A DNA stretch of 64,000 nucleotides from NCBI RefSeq assembly GCF_000775995.1, contig NZ_CP009227.1:124001-188000 (forward strand), in the 5' to 3' direction. The DNA is from Treponema sp. OMZ 838 (GTDB lineage Bacteria; Spirochaetota; Spirochaetia; Treponematales; Treponemataceae). Shown in pieces: positions 35,701-44,237 of the stretch (its first letter is position 1; each line of letters begins with the position of its first letter). A program made the translations under genes and the position numbers. The notes beneath the pieces were generated by a model, which was not told the origin of the DNA, ran no database searches, and was given only the letters and a program-made list of their open reading frames with translations.

Positions 35701-38700
35701 GACACCAAACCAGCCGCGGGAGATTTTACCGTTGAGCTAATTAGGGAAAACTGGAAACTCGTGCAGGAGCGCGGTTCGGGCGGAAGCATTTACTCAAACT
35801 ACGAAAAAGAAAACATCACCGAGCATACGGCAACCGTGAAACCCGCTGCAAAGGGAACGGTACAGGTAACGCCGAAAAATGCCGGTTCATATATTCTGAG
35901 CATGAGCGGAACCGATACCGCAGGGCGGAAATTCAAAACCGATTACCGCTTCTATGTTACCGGATCAGGAGCGAGTTTTTGGGATCGCGATTATGAAGAT
36001 GCAGTGCGCCTAACGCCCGACCAATCGCTCTACAACCCCGGCGACACCGCCCGCATTTTGATGCAAAGCCCGCTCCCTGCGGGAAGATACCTCATCACGG
36101 TAGAGCGCGAAGGTATTTTTACGGAAGAAGTCCGCGAACTCGACGGGAATACGCAAGTTTTGGAAATCCCCATCGCAGGCAACTATGTTCCCGTGGTGTA
36201 TGTCGCGGTGTCGTCGTATTCAGTACGGACAAAGGAGCCGCAGCACAAGCACGGTGAACTTGACCTTGATAAGCCGAAAGGCATTTTCGGTATGACGCCG
36301 ATCTTTGTAAATGCCCGCGTTAAAGCATTCTCCGTCGAACTCGCCGCGGATAAGTCCGTGTACAAGCCCGGAGAAGAAGCAACCGTTACGCTAACGGCGA
36401 CAAGAGGCGGTAAGCCGCTCGCCAATGCGGAACTCACCCTGCTTGCCGTAGACCGCGGTGTCCTCGATTTAATAGATTATCACGTGCCCAATCCGCTTGA
36501 TTTCTTCTATGATCCCGATAATTTCCAGCTCGACGTCATCGGCGGAGATTCCCGGGCGTGGCTGATGGATCCCGTTATGGAGGAAGCGAAAACCCTTGCA
36601 GGCGGCGATTCGGACGGCGGGAAAGGGGATGATGAAGCGGAACGCAGCAACTTTAACCCGACCGCGGTATTTATTCCTATCTTAAAGACGGATTCAAACG
36701 GTAAGGTGACGGCAACCTTTAAGCTGCCGGATACGCTGACCAGCTACCGGCTTACCGCCGTCGGAGCCCATACCGACCTTTTTGCCCTGCACGAAGAAGA
36801 GATTACCGTGCAGAACACCGTCAACATTCTGCCGGTTATGCCCCGCCGCCTCCGCGAACGGGATACTGCAGAATGCGGCGTCCTCATTTCCAATGTGGAC
36901 ACCCGCGCTCACACCATTACGGTAGGAGCCTCGGTTCGTGCTGCTCAGACACAAGACGGTACGGCCGATACTGCCGGCGATCGCACAGTGACAGACAACG
37001 CCTTTATCGACGGGGAAACAACGCATACGGTTACCGTTGCAGGCGGGCAGCAGGCTGCGGTCTACTTTGATATTGCAGCGGTAAAGGCGGGCACGGTAGA
37101 GGCGGTGTTTACCGTTTCTTCCGATGCGCTCAAAGAAAAACTGATACAACCGCTTGTTATCGAACGACCCTTTGTCTTTGAAACCGTAACTTCAACCGGC
37201 GCTATCGCAAAAGATGAAACCGAAGCAGCTGAGGGGCTGATCATTCCGTCTATGGCAGATGAAAATACCGGATCGCTCAGTCTGACGCTGGATTCAAGCG
37301 GACTCGGTGCGCTGTCATCGGCTATCGATTACGTATTCGACTATCCGTTCCTCTGCATGGAACAGCAGTCCGCCCGTATTCTGCCGCTCGTCCTGTTTGA
37401 AAACTACATCGACGTATTCTCGCTTAAAAGTAAGGTACCGAATGTCCGGCACACGGTCAAAAAAACGATGGCGACATGGGCGCGGGAACAAACATCCGAA
37501 GGCGGCTTCCCCTACTGGCCGGGCGGCCGGTACACGGATTTTTATGTCAGTTTACGAATTGCGCATATCTGCGCCGCCGCACAGCAGCGCGGATACAGCC
37601 AAGATGATATTGCCGTCAATACAAAAAAACTGACCGACTATATTCGCTCGCAGCTGCTTGCAAATAGGAAAGCACTCTCGCCGTACTTACAAGCCTACGC
37701 CTGCTTTGTACTGGCAATGAACAACGCCGGTTTTGATGAGAGCATTTTGACGGCAGTTCAGGCACGTGTGATTCCTCAGCTGGAAGACTACACTGCGCAG
37801 CCGAATGATCTTGCTGCCCTTGCATTGCTAAGCTTAACCTACACGCAGCGGAACCGCGCCGGAGATGCAGCGAAGGCGGCGAAGTGCACGGAACGGATTA
37901 TAAACTCCTGCCGCTTTACCACCCGCAGCGTATCGCTCGCGGTGCCGCCGTTACAAGGCTACCGATTCTGGTACGGGAACGACCTTTCCCTCGACTTGGC
38001 GCTTATTCTGCAGAGCTTGGTAAAAGCGGCGCCCGACCATAGCCGCGAGGATGCGGTACGGGCAGTGCTGTACACCCTGCTCCAGCGTCAAAAGGGCGGT
38101 TATTGGCAAAATACGGCAACTACCGCTCACGTACTGGAAGCAGTGTACGAATATATTCAGTATGCACAGCTTGATGCTACCGACCTCACCGCTGCGGCAT
38201 CACTGCCCGGCGGAGACCTGCTCACCGCGGCGCTCAAAGGAGCGGCAGCAAAACCGGCTTTCCAAATGTTCTCCTTTAAAGAACAGCCGGTGTCGGAAGC
38301 AAAGCGGGATACCCTGCTGCCGCTCCGCTTTACCAAAACCGGTACGGGACAGCTCTACTACACAGCCTCGCTTGCGTATGCACTGCCGCAGGAACGCCAG
38401 AAACCGCGCGACGAAGGACTCGGCGTTTCCTGTACTATCCGCGACATCGCCGCAGATAAAATCGTAACGCCGAATTCGGAGAACAGCTCGATGATCACCC
38501 TCGAAAGCGGCAAAACCTACGAAATGGCAATCCGCCTCTCGTCGGGAAAGGACTATACGTTTGTCGCACTGCGGGCGCCCATTCCGTCAGGCGCGGAAAT
38601 TTTAGACGCAGCCTTCGTTACCACCGCATCAAACGATTACGAGGAAAAAGATACGGAAGAGCCGTGGACTGATTGGCGGGATCCAAGTAAGCAGCAGATA

Positions 38701-38877
38701 TACGACAACGAAGTTCAGTATTTCTGGAACAGTTGGGACAAAGGCGGCACCACGGTACGCTTTAAGTTCCGCGCAGCCCGCCGCGGCGTATTCCCCTGCC
38801 CGCCCGCAACCGCCGAGTGTATGTACGAAAACGAAATCTTCGGGCGAAGCGGCGGAATGCTGTATGTGATTAAGTGA
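32791..38877 (+). CDS. Alpha-2-macroglobulin family lipoprotein (YfhM type)
   Basis: The 2028-residue lipoprotein has a lipobox (LIAGC, Cys20), several macroglobulin beta domains (RTFLFSDRGLYKPGETVSF, KSVYKPGEEATVTLTA) and the A2M middle domain (LLAVDRGVLDL, then TDSNGKVTATFKLPDTLTSYRLTAVG). The thioester motif C-M-E-Q is present with Cys1522, so a thioester can form. Bacterial A2M traps proteases in the periplasm; in E. coli it is paired with penicillin-binding protein PbpC. Here pbpC lies about 8.6 kb downstream. The start is set at ATG 32791 to give a clean lipoprotein signal. Confidence 0.93.
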   Translation: MKKSGIVLMIITLAALIAGCGKGSSSGDANQKAYIAKLQEQTQRKYNDPNISDFEKQFLPQYAIETPEPEQNSKIPAFKAPAPQSSAKDVSVIPGVRALTAYKTSYTPQLTAETGEQTKGVAETIDLPQSGALTVADWGPKGKIPAAVTSPSFYVVFSLPVKAIGALGKPETESPYLSISPAVKGIFRWYGSRYLAFEPEENLKPGQKYTITVKDSVRALNGKQIEGKRQFTVTSEVLRITYSQPGYMLRKNSDRWIPINTDNLIPEAANDVQLSFNYPVQPAELQSILSVSVQEAGKQAVPYRYTVTRPEGENDFTVLVNINGKIPFNATVTVAAKRPDGSLTTAQYHTLKPFTCKDASVYHNDYGYKNPIALRFSHPVDKKTVLNNISIKPALTFGEKNIEVHNATSYYSTVLIHGLPVAPQETYTVTVQNGIRDTYGRALASAASYTVTVPDAPSFVQFTDTGHLMLEAAYPHKYLFEYQNILSPSDYAIAKTGNPLNLSSWGDAYNRSKAIALNASVRNKRQFELADLDPYLENGKGFVRIDSAVTLPPYSARDKKPWVSRRTSTVQVTDIGITVRSALNKTVVLVSKLSTGEPVEGASVYLYDAKTDKDEAVSPEEGAQESFASGTTDKEGLAVLPYGSNSIRFFRNAKNYAAVFVEKDGDKAVFYPHTHSPWRFDIPAAYYPSEVAETHQRTFLFSDRGLYKPGETVSFRGIDRTQTFNTFTPYEGQYIVTLSGYSSEGDEVDVAEQEGTCTDSGSFWGAFELPEDLAPGSYSLTYRRADDANSRTQECPITVAYFEKLKFQAEVTMPQQPVIMGDTVKAAVSASYLSGGGLGKAAYSGSWMRQGASFSPQHTALKDYRFGVEGYGIDHVASFSGKLSNTGTAELSCQAAASEGIIGLPYRYSAEVSITDISNQQISARNTVMVHPAALYIGLARPENLTGFAQKGQKLTFPFILASPDGNPLGDTKPAAGDFTVELIRENWKLVQERGSGGSIYSNYEKENITEHTATVKPAAKGTVQVTPKNAGSYILSMSGTDTAGRKFKTDYRFYVTGSGASFWDRDYEDAVRLTPDQSLYNPGDTARILMQSPLPAGRYLITVEREGIFTEEVRELDGNTQVLEIPIAGNYVPVVYVAVSSYSVRTKEPQHKHGELDLDKPKGIFGMTPIFVNARVKAFSVELAADKSVYKPGEEATVTLTATRGGKPLANAELTLLAVDRGVLDLIDYHVPNPLDFFYDPDNFQLDVIGGDSRAWLMDPVMEEAKTLAGGDSDGGKGDDEAERSNFNPTAVFIPILKTDSNGKVTATFKLPDTLTSYRLTAVGAHTDLFALHEEEITVQNTVNILPVMPRRLRERDTAECGVLISNVDTRAHTITVGASVRAAQTQDGTADTAGDRTVTDNAFIDGETTHTVTVAGGQQAAVYFDIAAVKAGTVEAVFTVSSDALKEKLIQPLVIERPFVFETVTSTGAIAKDETEAAEGLIIPSMADENTGSLSLTLDSSGLGALSSAIDYVFDYPFLCMEQQSARILPLVLFENYIDVFSLKSKVPNVRHTVKKTMATWAREQTSEGGFPYWPGGRYTDFYVSLRIAHICAAAQQRGYSQDDIAVNTKKLTDYIRSQLLANRKALSPYLQAYACFVLAMNNAGFDESILTAVQARVIPQLEDYTAQPNDLAALALLSLTYTQRNRAGDAAKAAKCTERIINSCRFTTRSVSLAVPPLQGYRFWYGNDLSLDLALILQSLVKAAPDHSREDAVRAVLYTLLQRQKGGYWQNTATTAHVLEAVYEYIQYAQLDATDLTAAASLPGGDLLTAALKGAAAKPAFQMFSFKEQPVSEAKRDTLLPLRFTKTGTGQLYYTASLAYALPQERQKPRDEGLGVSCTIRDIAADKIVTPNSENSSMITLESGKTYEMAIRLSSGKDYTFVALRAPIPSGAEILDAAFVTTASNDYEEKDTEEPWTDWRDPSKQQIYDNEVQYFWNSWDKGGTTVRFKFRAARRGVFPCPPATAECMYENEIFGRSGGMLYVIK

Positions 38878-38951
38878 TGGATATACCGGCAGGATAAACG
38901 TATCAGACTGAGTAAATTGCGGAACGGCAATAACCGTGCTATAATACCGGT

Positions 38952-40565
38952 ATGAACTTTTCACGAAAACTGCCGGTCGGCATACAGAGCTTTAAGGTCT
39001 TACGGAATGACCGCTATCTCTATGTAGACAAAACAGAGTATCTTGCGCGATTAGTAACCGGCGGTCGAGTCTATTTTCTCAGCCGCCCGCGCAGGTTTGG
39101 GAAAAGCCTTTTTCTTTCAACACTCGCAGCATATTTTCTTGGCCAAAAAGAACTGTTTAAAGGCCTGTATATTGAAAACGCCGAGGAAGAACAAGCGGAG
39201 TTCGAACAACGGGCAGCATGGGAAGCATATCCGGTATTGTATCTGGATTTTAATACGGGCAACTATATAGAATCTGATGAGCTCGGTATGAATCTGAATA
39301 GTCATCTTTGCAAATGGGAAAAACTATATGGGGTTGAACCATCCGAACAAAATTTTGCACTCCGTTTTGCCGGTATTATTACACGAGCCTGCCAACAAAC
39401 CGGTAAGCAAGTCGTCATCCTCGTAGACGAGTACGATAAACCCTTGCTGCAAACCATGGGGGTAAATGAAACACTGAATGAACACTATCGCAATACCCTT
39501 AAAGCATTTTACTCCGTGATTAAAACCTGTGATCAATATATCCGTTTTGCCTTTTTAACTGGGGTAACAAAGTTCAGTAAAATCAGCATTTTCAGCGATT
39601 TGAATAATCTCCGCGATATATCGATGGAAAAACAATATGCCGGTCTCTGTGGTATCACACAAACAGAACTTGAAACGAACTTCCAGCCGGACATACAGGT
39701 ACTTGCCGATGAGCAAAACCTCACGTATCAAGAAGCATTGGCAGCCTTAAAGCAGTGGTATGACGGCTACTTGTTCCACCCTGCAGGAGAAGGGATGTAC
39801 AATCCCTATAGTGTACTCAGTGCATTAGTCAAAAAAGAAATTAAAAGCTACTGGTTCAGCACGGGAACTCCGACATTTTTAGTTAATTACCTCAAAGAAG
39901 CACACTATTATATTCCCGACTTGGATGGAAATGTTGAACTTGATGAAGATGGCTTACAAACCTATCGGGCTGTTGCACAAGATACATTACCGATTCTATT
40001 TCAAGCAGGGTATTTGACGATTAAAGAATACATCAGCGATTTAAGACTCTACCGGCTGGGCTTTCCGAATGATGAAGTACGGTACGGCTTTTTGCATAAC
40101 CTTTTACCAGCATACTCTGACGTACCATTCGGGCAAACAGGGGTATGGGTAGGACGCTTTGTACAAGATATCCGCAAGGGCAATGTGGATGAATTTATGG
40201 AGCGGATGCAAGTGATTATCTCAAGCATACCGTATGATGATTTCCCGAAAGAAAAGCTGAAACTGCGGGAACAAAACTATCAAACTGCCGTTTACCTTGT
40301 CTTTGCGCTGATGGGACAGTTTGTACAGACGGAAGTACACTGCGCTACCGGGCGTGCGGACGCCGTGGTTATTACTGTCGATACTGTTTACATCTTCGAG
40401 TTTAAGCTCACCGGTAACGGCAGTGCAGAAGACGCACTCAATCAGATAGAAGAGAAAGAATATGCAGCAAAATATCAGGTAGACGATAAGAAGATTGTGC
40501 TGATAGGAAGTTCGTTTGACGAAGATGCACGCACAATAAGAGATTGGCAGATAGCTAATGGGTAA
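38952..40565 (+). CDS. AAA-ATPase-like / PD-(D/E)XK nuclease fold protein (DUF1703 type)
   Basis: The 537-residue protein starts with an AAA-ATPase-like domain: FLSRPRRFGKSLF (Walker A with K51, S52), VVILVDEYDKPL (Walker B, D159-E160) and FLTGVTKFSK. The C-terminal region has a PD-(D/E)XK core (D470, E483, K485 in IFEFKL). The family is widespread in oral and gut anaerobes, often in many copies; its role is unknown. It overlaps the next gene by one base and heads an overlapping four-gene set. The nuclease activity is predicted from the motif only. Confidence 0.88.
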   Translation: MNFSRKLPVGIQSFKVLRNDRYLYVDKTEYLARLVTGGRVYFLSRPRRFGKSLFLSTLAAYFLGQKELFKGLYIENAEEEQAEFEQRAAWEAYPVLYLDFNTGNYIESDELGMNLNSHLCKWEKLYGVEPSEQNFALRFAGIITRACQQTGKQVVILVDEYDKPLLQTMGVNETLNEHYRNTLKAFYSVIKTCDQYIRFAFLTGVTKFSKISIFSDLNNLRDISMEKQYAGLCGITQTELETNFQPDIQVLADEQNLTYQEALAALKQWYDGYLFHPAGEGMYNPYSVLSALVKKEIKSYWFSTGTPTFLVNYLKEAHYYIPDLDGNVELDEDGLQTYRAVAQDTLPILFQAGYLTIKEYISDLRLYRLGFPNDEVRYGFLHNLLPAYSDVPFGQTGVWVGRFVQDIRKGNVDEFMERMQVIISSIPYDDFPKEKLKLREQNYQTAVYLVFALMGQFVQTEVHCATGRADAVVITVDTVYIFEFKLTGNGSAEDALNQIEEKEYAAKYQVDDKKIVLIGSSFDEDARTIRDWQIANG

Positions 40566-40819
40566 TGAGTGGCAGTAGGTTACAAATGAGTGATCGAATT
40601 AAAAACGCGGATGAACTTGAATTTGCGATATTCTGTATAGAGAACCTTGCTATCCGCTTAAAAACGGATGCCGAGCATATCTATACGGCGCTCGCAGAGT
40701 CGAGCAGTTTTCTCTACGACTATATTGTTGCACATTATGATGTACTACATACTCAGGATAAGGAATACATCATCAATGATATACTTGAGGCGATGGATCA
40801 ATGCGGGATAAAAGTATAA
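40565..40819 (+). CDS. DUF3791-like small protein
   Basis: The protein of about 84 residues (start at 40565 or at ATG 40586) is helical and lacks membrane segments; its core IENLAIRLKTDAEHIYTALAESSSFLYDYIVAHYDVLHTQ resembles DUF3791. DUF3791 genes often sit beside DUF3990 genes, as here. The end overlaps the next start by 19 bases. It may be the partner or antitoxin of the ADP-ribosyltransferase-like protein; that is inference. Confidence 0.65.
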   Translation: MSGSRLQMSDRIKNADELEFAIFCIENLAIRLKTDAEHIYTALAESSSFLYDYIVAHYDVLHTQDKEYIINDILEAMDQCGIKV

Positions 40820-41301
40820 TCGTGTATCACGGCTCTGATCGGATTATTGCTCAGCCTGACACCGAGCACTCGCGGCTTAGAGTGGATTTCGGCAAGGGAT
40901 TTTATACCACACCGTTTTATGAGCAAGCAAAAAAGTGGTGCGAAAAATATACAACACGGCGGAAAAACGGGATCATCTCATACTACGAACTTGATGTGTC
41001 TGTTTATAAAGAATGCGCGGTTCTCTCTTTTGAAGCCTATACCGAAGCATGGCTTGATTTTATTTTGAACTGCAGAGCCGGTACTATGCCAAGTGATTAT
41101 AATCGATATGATATAATTGAAGGCGGAATTGCAAATGATAAGGTATTTAATACGGTGGAACTTTTTTTTGACGGATTGATTGATAAAGCAGAAGCGCTAA
41201 AACGGCTGCAATACGAAAAACCGAATTGGCAGATATGCTTTAAAACGCAGTCCATTATTGATACGTACTTACAGTACAAAGGATTTTATAGCATATGTTA
41301 G
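40801..41301 (+). CDS. DUF3990 protein, ADP-ribosyltransferase-like fold
   Basis: The 166-residue protein opens with IIVYHGSD (H10) and DFGKGFYTT (Y35), the H-Y pattern of ADP-ribosyltransferase-like domains, followed by a strand-rich body. This is DUF3990, in my recollection grouped with the ADP-ribosyl clan. It overlaps both neighbours (19 and 7 bases), so the three small genes are co-translated. If it is a toxin, one or both DUF3791 neighbours would neutralise it. No signal peptide is present. Confidence 0.7.
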   Translation: MRDKSIIVYHGSDRIIAQPDTEHSRLRVDFGKGFYTTPFYEQAKKWCEKYTTRRKNGIISYYELDVSVYKECAVLSFEAYTEAWLDFILNCRAGTMPSDYNRYDIIEGGIANDKVFNTVELFFDGLIDKAEALKRLQYEKPNWQICFKTQSIIDTYLQYKGFYSIC

Positions 41302-41507
41302 CACATCCTGTTCTGCTGCAAAAAAAATATGCACGGGTTATCGCTCTGTATGCCGAAAAAGAGCATATCAGTTTAGATGCAGCCTTACAAAAATTCTATC
41401 ATTCGGTAACATATAAATTGATGAAAAACGGCATTTCCGATATGCATTGCATGAGCGACGACTATCTTACGGAGGAATTGAAGGCGGAAGATATACAAAA
41501 GAAGTAG
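41295..41507 (+). CDS. DUF3791-like small protein (second copy)
   Basis: The 70-residue protein has the DUF3791 hallmark FYHSVTYKLMKNGISDMHCMSDDYLTEEL. It follows DUF3990 with a 7-base overlap. Together with the copy at 40565 it brackets DUF3990, a small-large-small layout. It is predicted helical and cytoplasmic. Confidence 0.7.
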   Translation: MLAHPVLLQKKYARVIALYAEKEHISLDAALQKFYHSVTYKLMKNGISDMHCMSDDYLTEELKAEDIQKK

Positions 41508-41547
41508 TGAGCCGGTTACCTTGCAGGGATATTCTGTAAAATCGATT

Positions 41548-41766
41548 TTACTTGTTTATAGAATTATTTTCCCTAGAACGCTCCCGATTCTTTTTCCACG
41601 CCTTAAATTCTTCATACTCCTTTTTTTCATCCTTTATTTTCTGATTAGTATTTGTAAAATACATGATAGCAAATACGATACATACCGGAATACCGATAAA
41701 AAACAGTATTCCGAATATCGGAAATTCGAACCATGAAATAATCCATAGGGCACCTCTAAAAACCTC
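41548..41766 (-). pseudogene. 5'-truncated small membrane protein gene
   Basis: The open minus frame without a start codon encodes a helix (WFEFPIFGILFFIGIPVCIVF) and a charged tail (KIKDEKKEYEEFKAWKKNRE) ending at TAA 41548-41550. Its 5' end is lost next to the IS remnants. It looks like the remainder of a small single-span membrane protein. Confidence 0.5.
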
Positions 41767-41800
41767 TTAAAAAAGATGTAAAAAATGCTAAAGTAGAAGC

Positions 41801-42013
41801 ATGAAAGGCAGAGGCTTATTTGATGAAGAAGAGCGGTTTAAGGTATTGAGCAAGCTCGGAGACAACCTTGAGAGACTAAATAAAAAATAAATTGGGAACT
41901 ATTTAGACCGATTCTAAAGAAAGCGTTACAAAAAGAATCGAAAGGTCTTGGCGGAAGACCGGCGTATGATTATGTGATGATGTTTAAGATCGTCATTTTA
42001 CAAAGATTATACA
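41801..42013 (+). mobile_element. IS5-like transposase N-terminal remnant
   Basis: The start reads MKGRGLFDEEERFKVL and, after a shift at an A6 tract near 41882, INWELFRPILKKALQKESKGLGG and VMMFKIVILQRLY, as in the N-terminal domain of IS5-family transposases. The frame breaks off at the junction with IS256 sequence. It is a fragment only. Confidence 0.75.
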
Positions 42014-42586
42014 GCGCTTATTTTAGGCAATGCAGATCTCAAGGCAGTATGCAAAGACCTAAAAGAAGTATACTCAGCCATTACAGCTGATGCCGGGCAT
42101 GATGCATTGGAAGCATTCGTGAAGAAATGGAAGGTATAAGTAGGCCGTCTGAAATAGCGCCGTCCAACTTAACCGTCGAGTTTGCATAAATGCAAACCTC
42201 GCTTATTGACGTGTGCGCTTTTCGCGCACGAATTGAACAACTTCAAAAGTTCACACTTTGGAAGTTGTTCAATTTTATGGGATGACAAATACCCGATGAT
42301 CCAGGCGGCGTGGGAGAGAAACTGGAATGAGCTCATCGAGTTTTTCAATTACCCGATGGACATACGAAAAGCCATTTACACAACAAACGCTATTGAGTCG
42401 TTGAACTTCAGCTTAAGAAAAATCACGCGCAATAAATCAAGTTTTCCAGATGACGATTCGATTTATAAGGTGATGTATTTGGCGATACGGAATGCGAGTA
42501 AACGCTGGACGATGCCGATCAGAAATTGGGCATTAGCAGTAAATCAGTTTGCCATACTATTTGACAAACGGGTTCCAATCTGCTAA
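42014..42586 (+). mobile_element. IS256-family transposase remnant interrupted by a 150-bp insertion
   Basis: The first piece (42014-42130) encodes LGNADLKAVCKDLKEVYSA and HDALEAFVKKW; the second (42281-42586) encodes DDKYPMIQAAWERNWNELI ... TTNAIESLNFSLRK, the C-terminal Mutator-type motif. The two are exactly in phase if the 150 bases between are removed. The N-terminal half is missing. A possible terminal repeat follows near 42600 (TTTACACAATTTTCC). Confidence 0.85.
42131..42276 (+). repeat. Hairpin-rich dispersed repeat, copy 2, inserted in IS256 transposase
   Basis: It begins AAGGTATAAG and ends TTCAATTTT, flanked by ATGG on both sides (42127-42130 and 42277-42280), a possible 4-bp target duplication. 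Contents match copy 1 at 32284-32426: GAGTTTGC-GCAAAC hairpin, CGCTTATTGACG, TGTGCGC-GCGCACG hairpin, then a terminal stem (AATTGAACAACTTC / GAAGTTGTTCAATT). It splits an otherwise in-phase reading frame. Confidence 0.8.
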
Positions 42587-42941
42587 TACGTATATATCCA
42601 TTTACACAATTTTCCTGATAGGCCCAAAAATTCGTCATATTCACGCTTCGTTTCCAGCTCATCAAGGCTATCTGTTAATTCGTCTCATCCCATGGTTATC
42701 AGCTTAGTATATTTTTTAAGCCTTAAACATCCTTTTTTTCAAAAATTGATTTCCGTGTTTTTTGGGGTAATACTTCTTCTAATTTATATAAGAATTAAAT
42801 AGACTCTTCAGAAAGCTTGCTATTACCTTTAAGATTTTGTATAATTGGAGCAGGTTCCGTTATCAGAGTTTAAAATATGATACTAGGTTCTATTTTATAT
42901 ATGTTATAAATAGAAAAAATGTGTTTTATAGGAGGTTAATT

Positions 42942-43643
42942 ATGAAGCATAAGAAGATGGTTTTGGTTCTTTCGCTTGCATCTGCTGTTTTTGCATTTGC
43001 AGATTTTTCGATTTCGTTCGGTCCTGCCTTTACGAATTATTTTGTTCACAGTAAAAACGAAGGCGATGTCGCTACATTGGGTTCAGCTAATTTAGAAAAT
43101 GCAGTAAAAAATCTTACAAATGAAAGCAACAATGCGGCTGGAATCGCAGTGGATCTGAGAGCCGAATTTTTTTATCTAATGGCTCAAATTGCCTTTCCCG
43201 GAAAGAGCCATAAGGATTTGTTTAATAATGTAAGCAGCGAGACAGCAAATTTTATAAAAAAGAGTCCTGTTATATTCGATAGTCAGATTGGAGCAGGTTA
43301 TACATTTTTTAAAAAATCAAGGTTTAACCTCTTTGTAGGCGGCGGCTTAGGTTTAAATGCGATGAGCTCGACGGAAACTGCGAAGATAGGACCTCTTAAC
43401 GCATCATACGAAAAGTTGGATGTTATGTTCGGTTTAGGTGCAAATATTTTAGCAAGTTTTTATTTTACCGATATGATAGGCATTTACGGCGGCATAGCTG
43501 ATACTTTCTATTTTGTACCCTTAAAGGTTGAAAAAACTTTCAAGCTTGGCAGTACATCCATCAATGTTTCAAATAAAGATAAGCTAAAAGATATTCTTGC
43601 TAACAGTGTAAACTTAAAGTTAGGTCTTTCGCTAAAGTTCTAA
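42942..43643 (+). CDS. Exported outer-membrane-like protein, AT-rich
   Basis: The 233-residue protein has a signal peptide (about 20 residues) and alternating hydrophobic strands with many glycines (FNLFVGGGLGLNAMSS ... FGLGANILASFYFTDMIGIYGGIADTF), ending LKLGLSLKF, suggesting a small outer-membrane beta-barrel. ATG at 42942 follows GGAGG. The gene is visibly more AT-rich than its neighbours and stands next to IS remnants, so it was probably acquired. No function is recognised. Confidence 0.7.
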   Translation: MKHKKMVLVLSLASAVFAFADFSISFGPAFTNYFVHSKNEGDVATLGSANLENAVKNLTNESNNAAGIAVDLRAEFFYLMAQIAFPGKSHKDLFNNVSSETANFIKKSPVIFDSQIGAGYTFFKKSRFNLFVGGGLGLNAMSSTETAKIGPLNASYEKLDVMFGLGANILASFYFTDMIGIYGGIADTFYFVPLKVEKTFKLGSTSINVSNKDKLKDILANSVNLKLGLSLKF

Positions 43644-43660
43644 TTTTAATTGTTTTACGC

Positions 43661-43695
43661 AAAAAGGCAGCCCATTAAATGAGCTGCCTTTTTTA
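43661..43695 (+). terminator. Terminator after the outer-membrane-like gene
   Basis: AAAAGGCAGC / GCTGCCTTTTTT stem-loop lies about 20 bases after the stop, with a T-run. Confidence 0.85.
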
Positions 43696-44237
43696 TTGAG
43701 CAAGAGCTTTATTTTACGAAAAACTTACCATAGGTAAATACAGCAACATACAAATGAGCAAAATCGCTGATTGGATACATAATTATGACGTATGTTTTGC
43801 TATAAAACTGCCAATCAGATGTATAGGAAAACCTCTAAAAACTTCCGTTTTGAGAGGTTTTCTGTAGATTTAGGTTGCCGTCATAGCCGTAAAGCACTTG
43901 CCGGTTTGCGGTTTAAACTTACAGCATAGGTGTGTGCGATAATATTGTTGCGTTTGAGTGATTCTGAACGAAATCCATTTAAGAATCTGATGTACGAAGA
44001 GGATCAGCCCGATAGTCTCAACACTATAATCCAATTTTTATGTGTGGCGTAACAAAAGGTATTCAAAGTGGCCGCAACAACTTCACCAAAGTTGATCAAG
44101 GATAGCAATTATCTTAAGTTTGCGTTACACTGATTTAGGTCTGTAATTTCTTTTGTGGTATTGTTTTTTCTTTCTAATCTAAACATACCACGAATTACAA
44201 ACTTTTAACACTCCTTACTTTATCTTGGATAGACGTG
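43696..44237. other. 542-base intergenic stretch with hairpin but no gene
   Basis: A TCTAAAAAC-type hairpin lies at 43826-43862 with no gene ending nearby. A short inverted pair CTGATTGG / CCAATCAG lies near 43771 and 43811. A minus-strand reading around 43900-44100 is open for several tens of codons but has a stop and no recognisable motif; it may be an old fragment. Confidence 0.5.

Noticed and set aside
41521-41736. A 71-residue hydrophobic plus-strand ORF
   Set aside because: The opposite strand gives a more protein-like sequence (helix plus charged tail) and explains the codon pattern better.
42182-42586. A 134-residue protein starting inside the hairpin element
   Set aside because: The first 32 residues come from the inserted repeat; only the rest is transposase.
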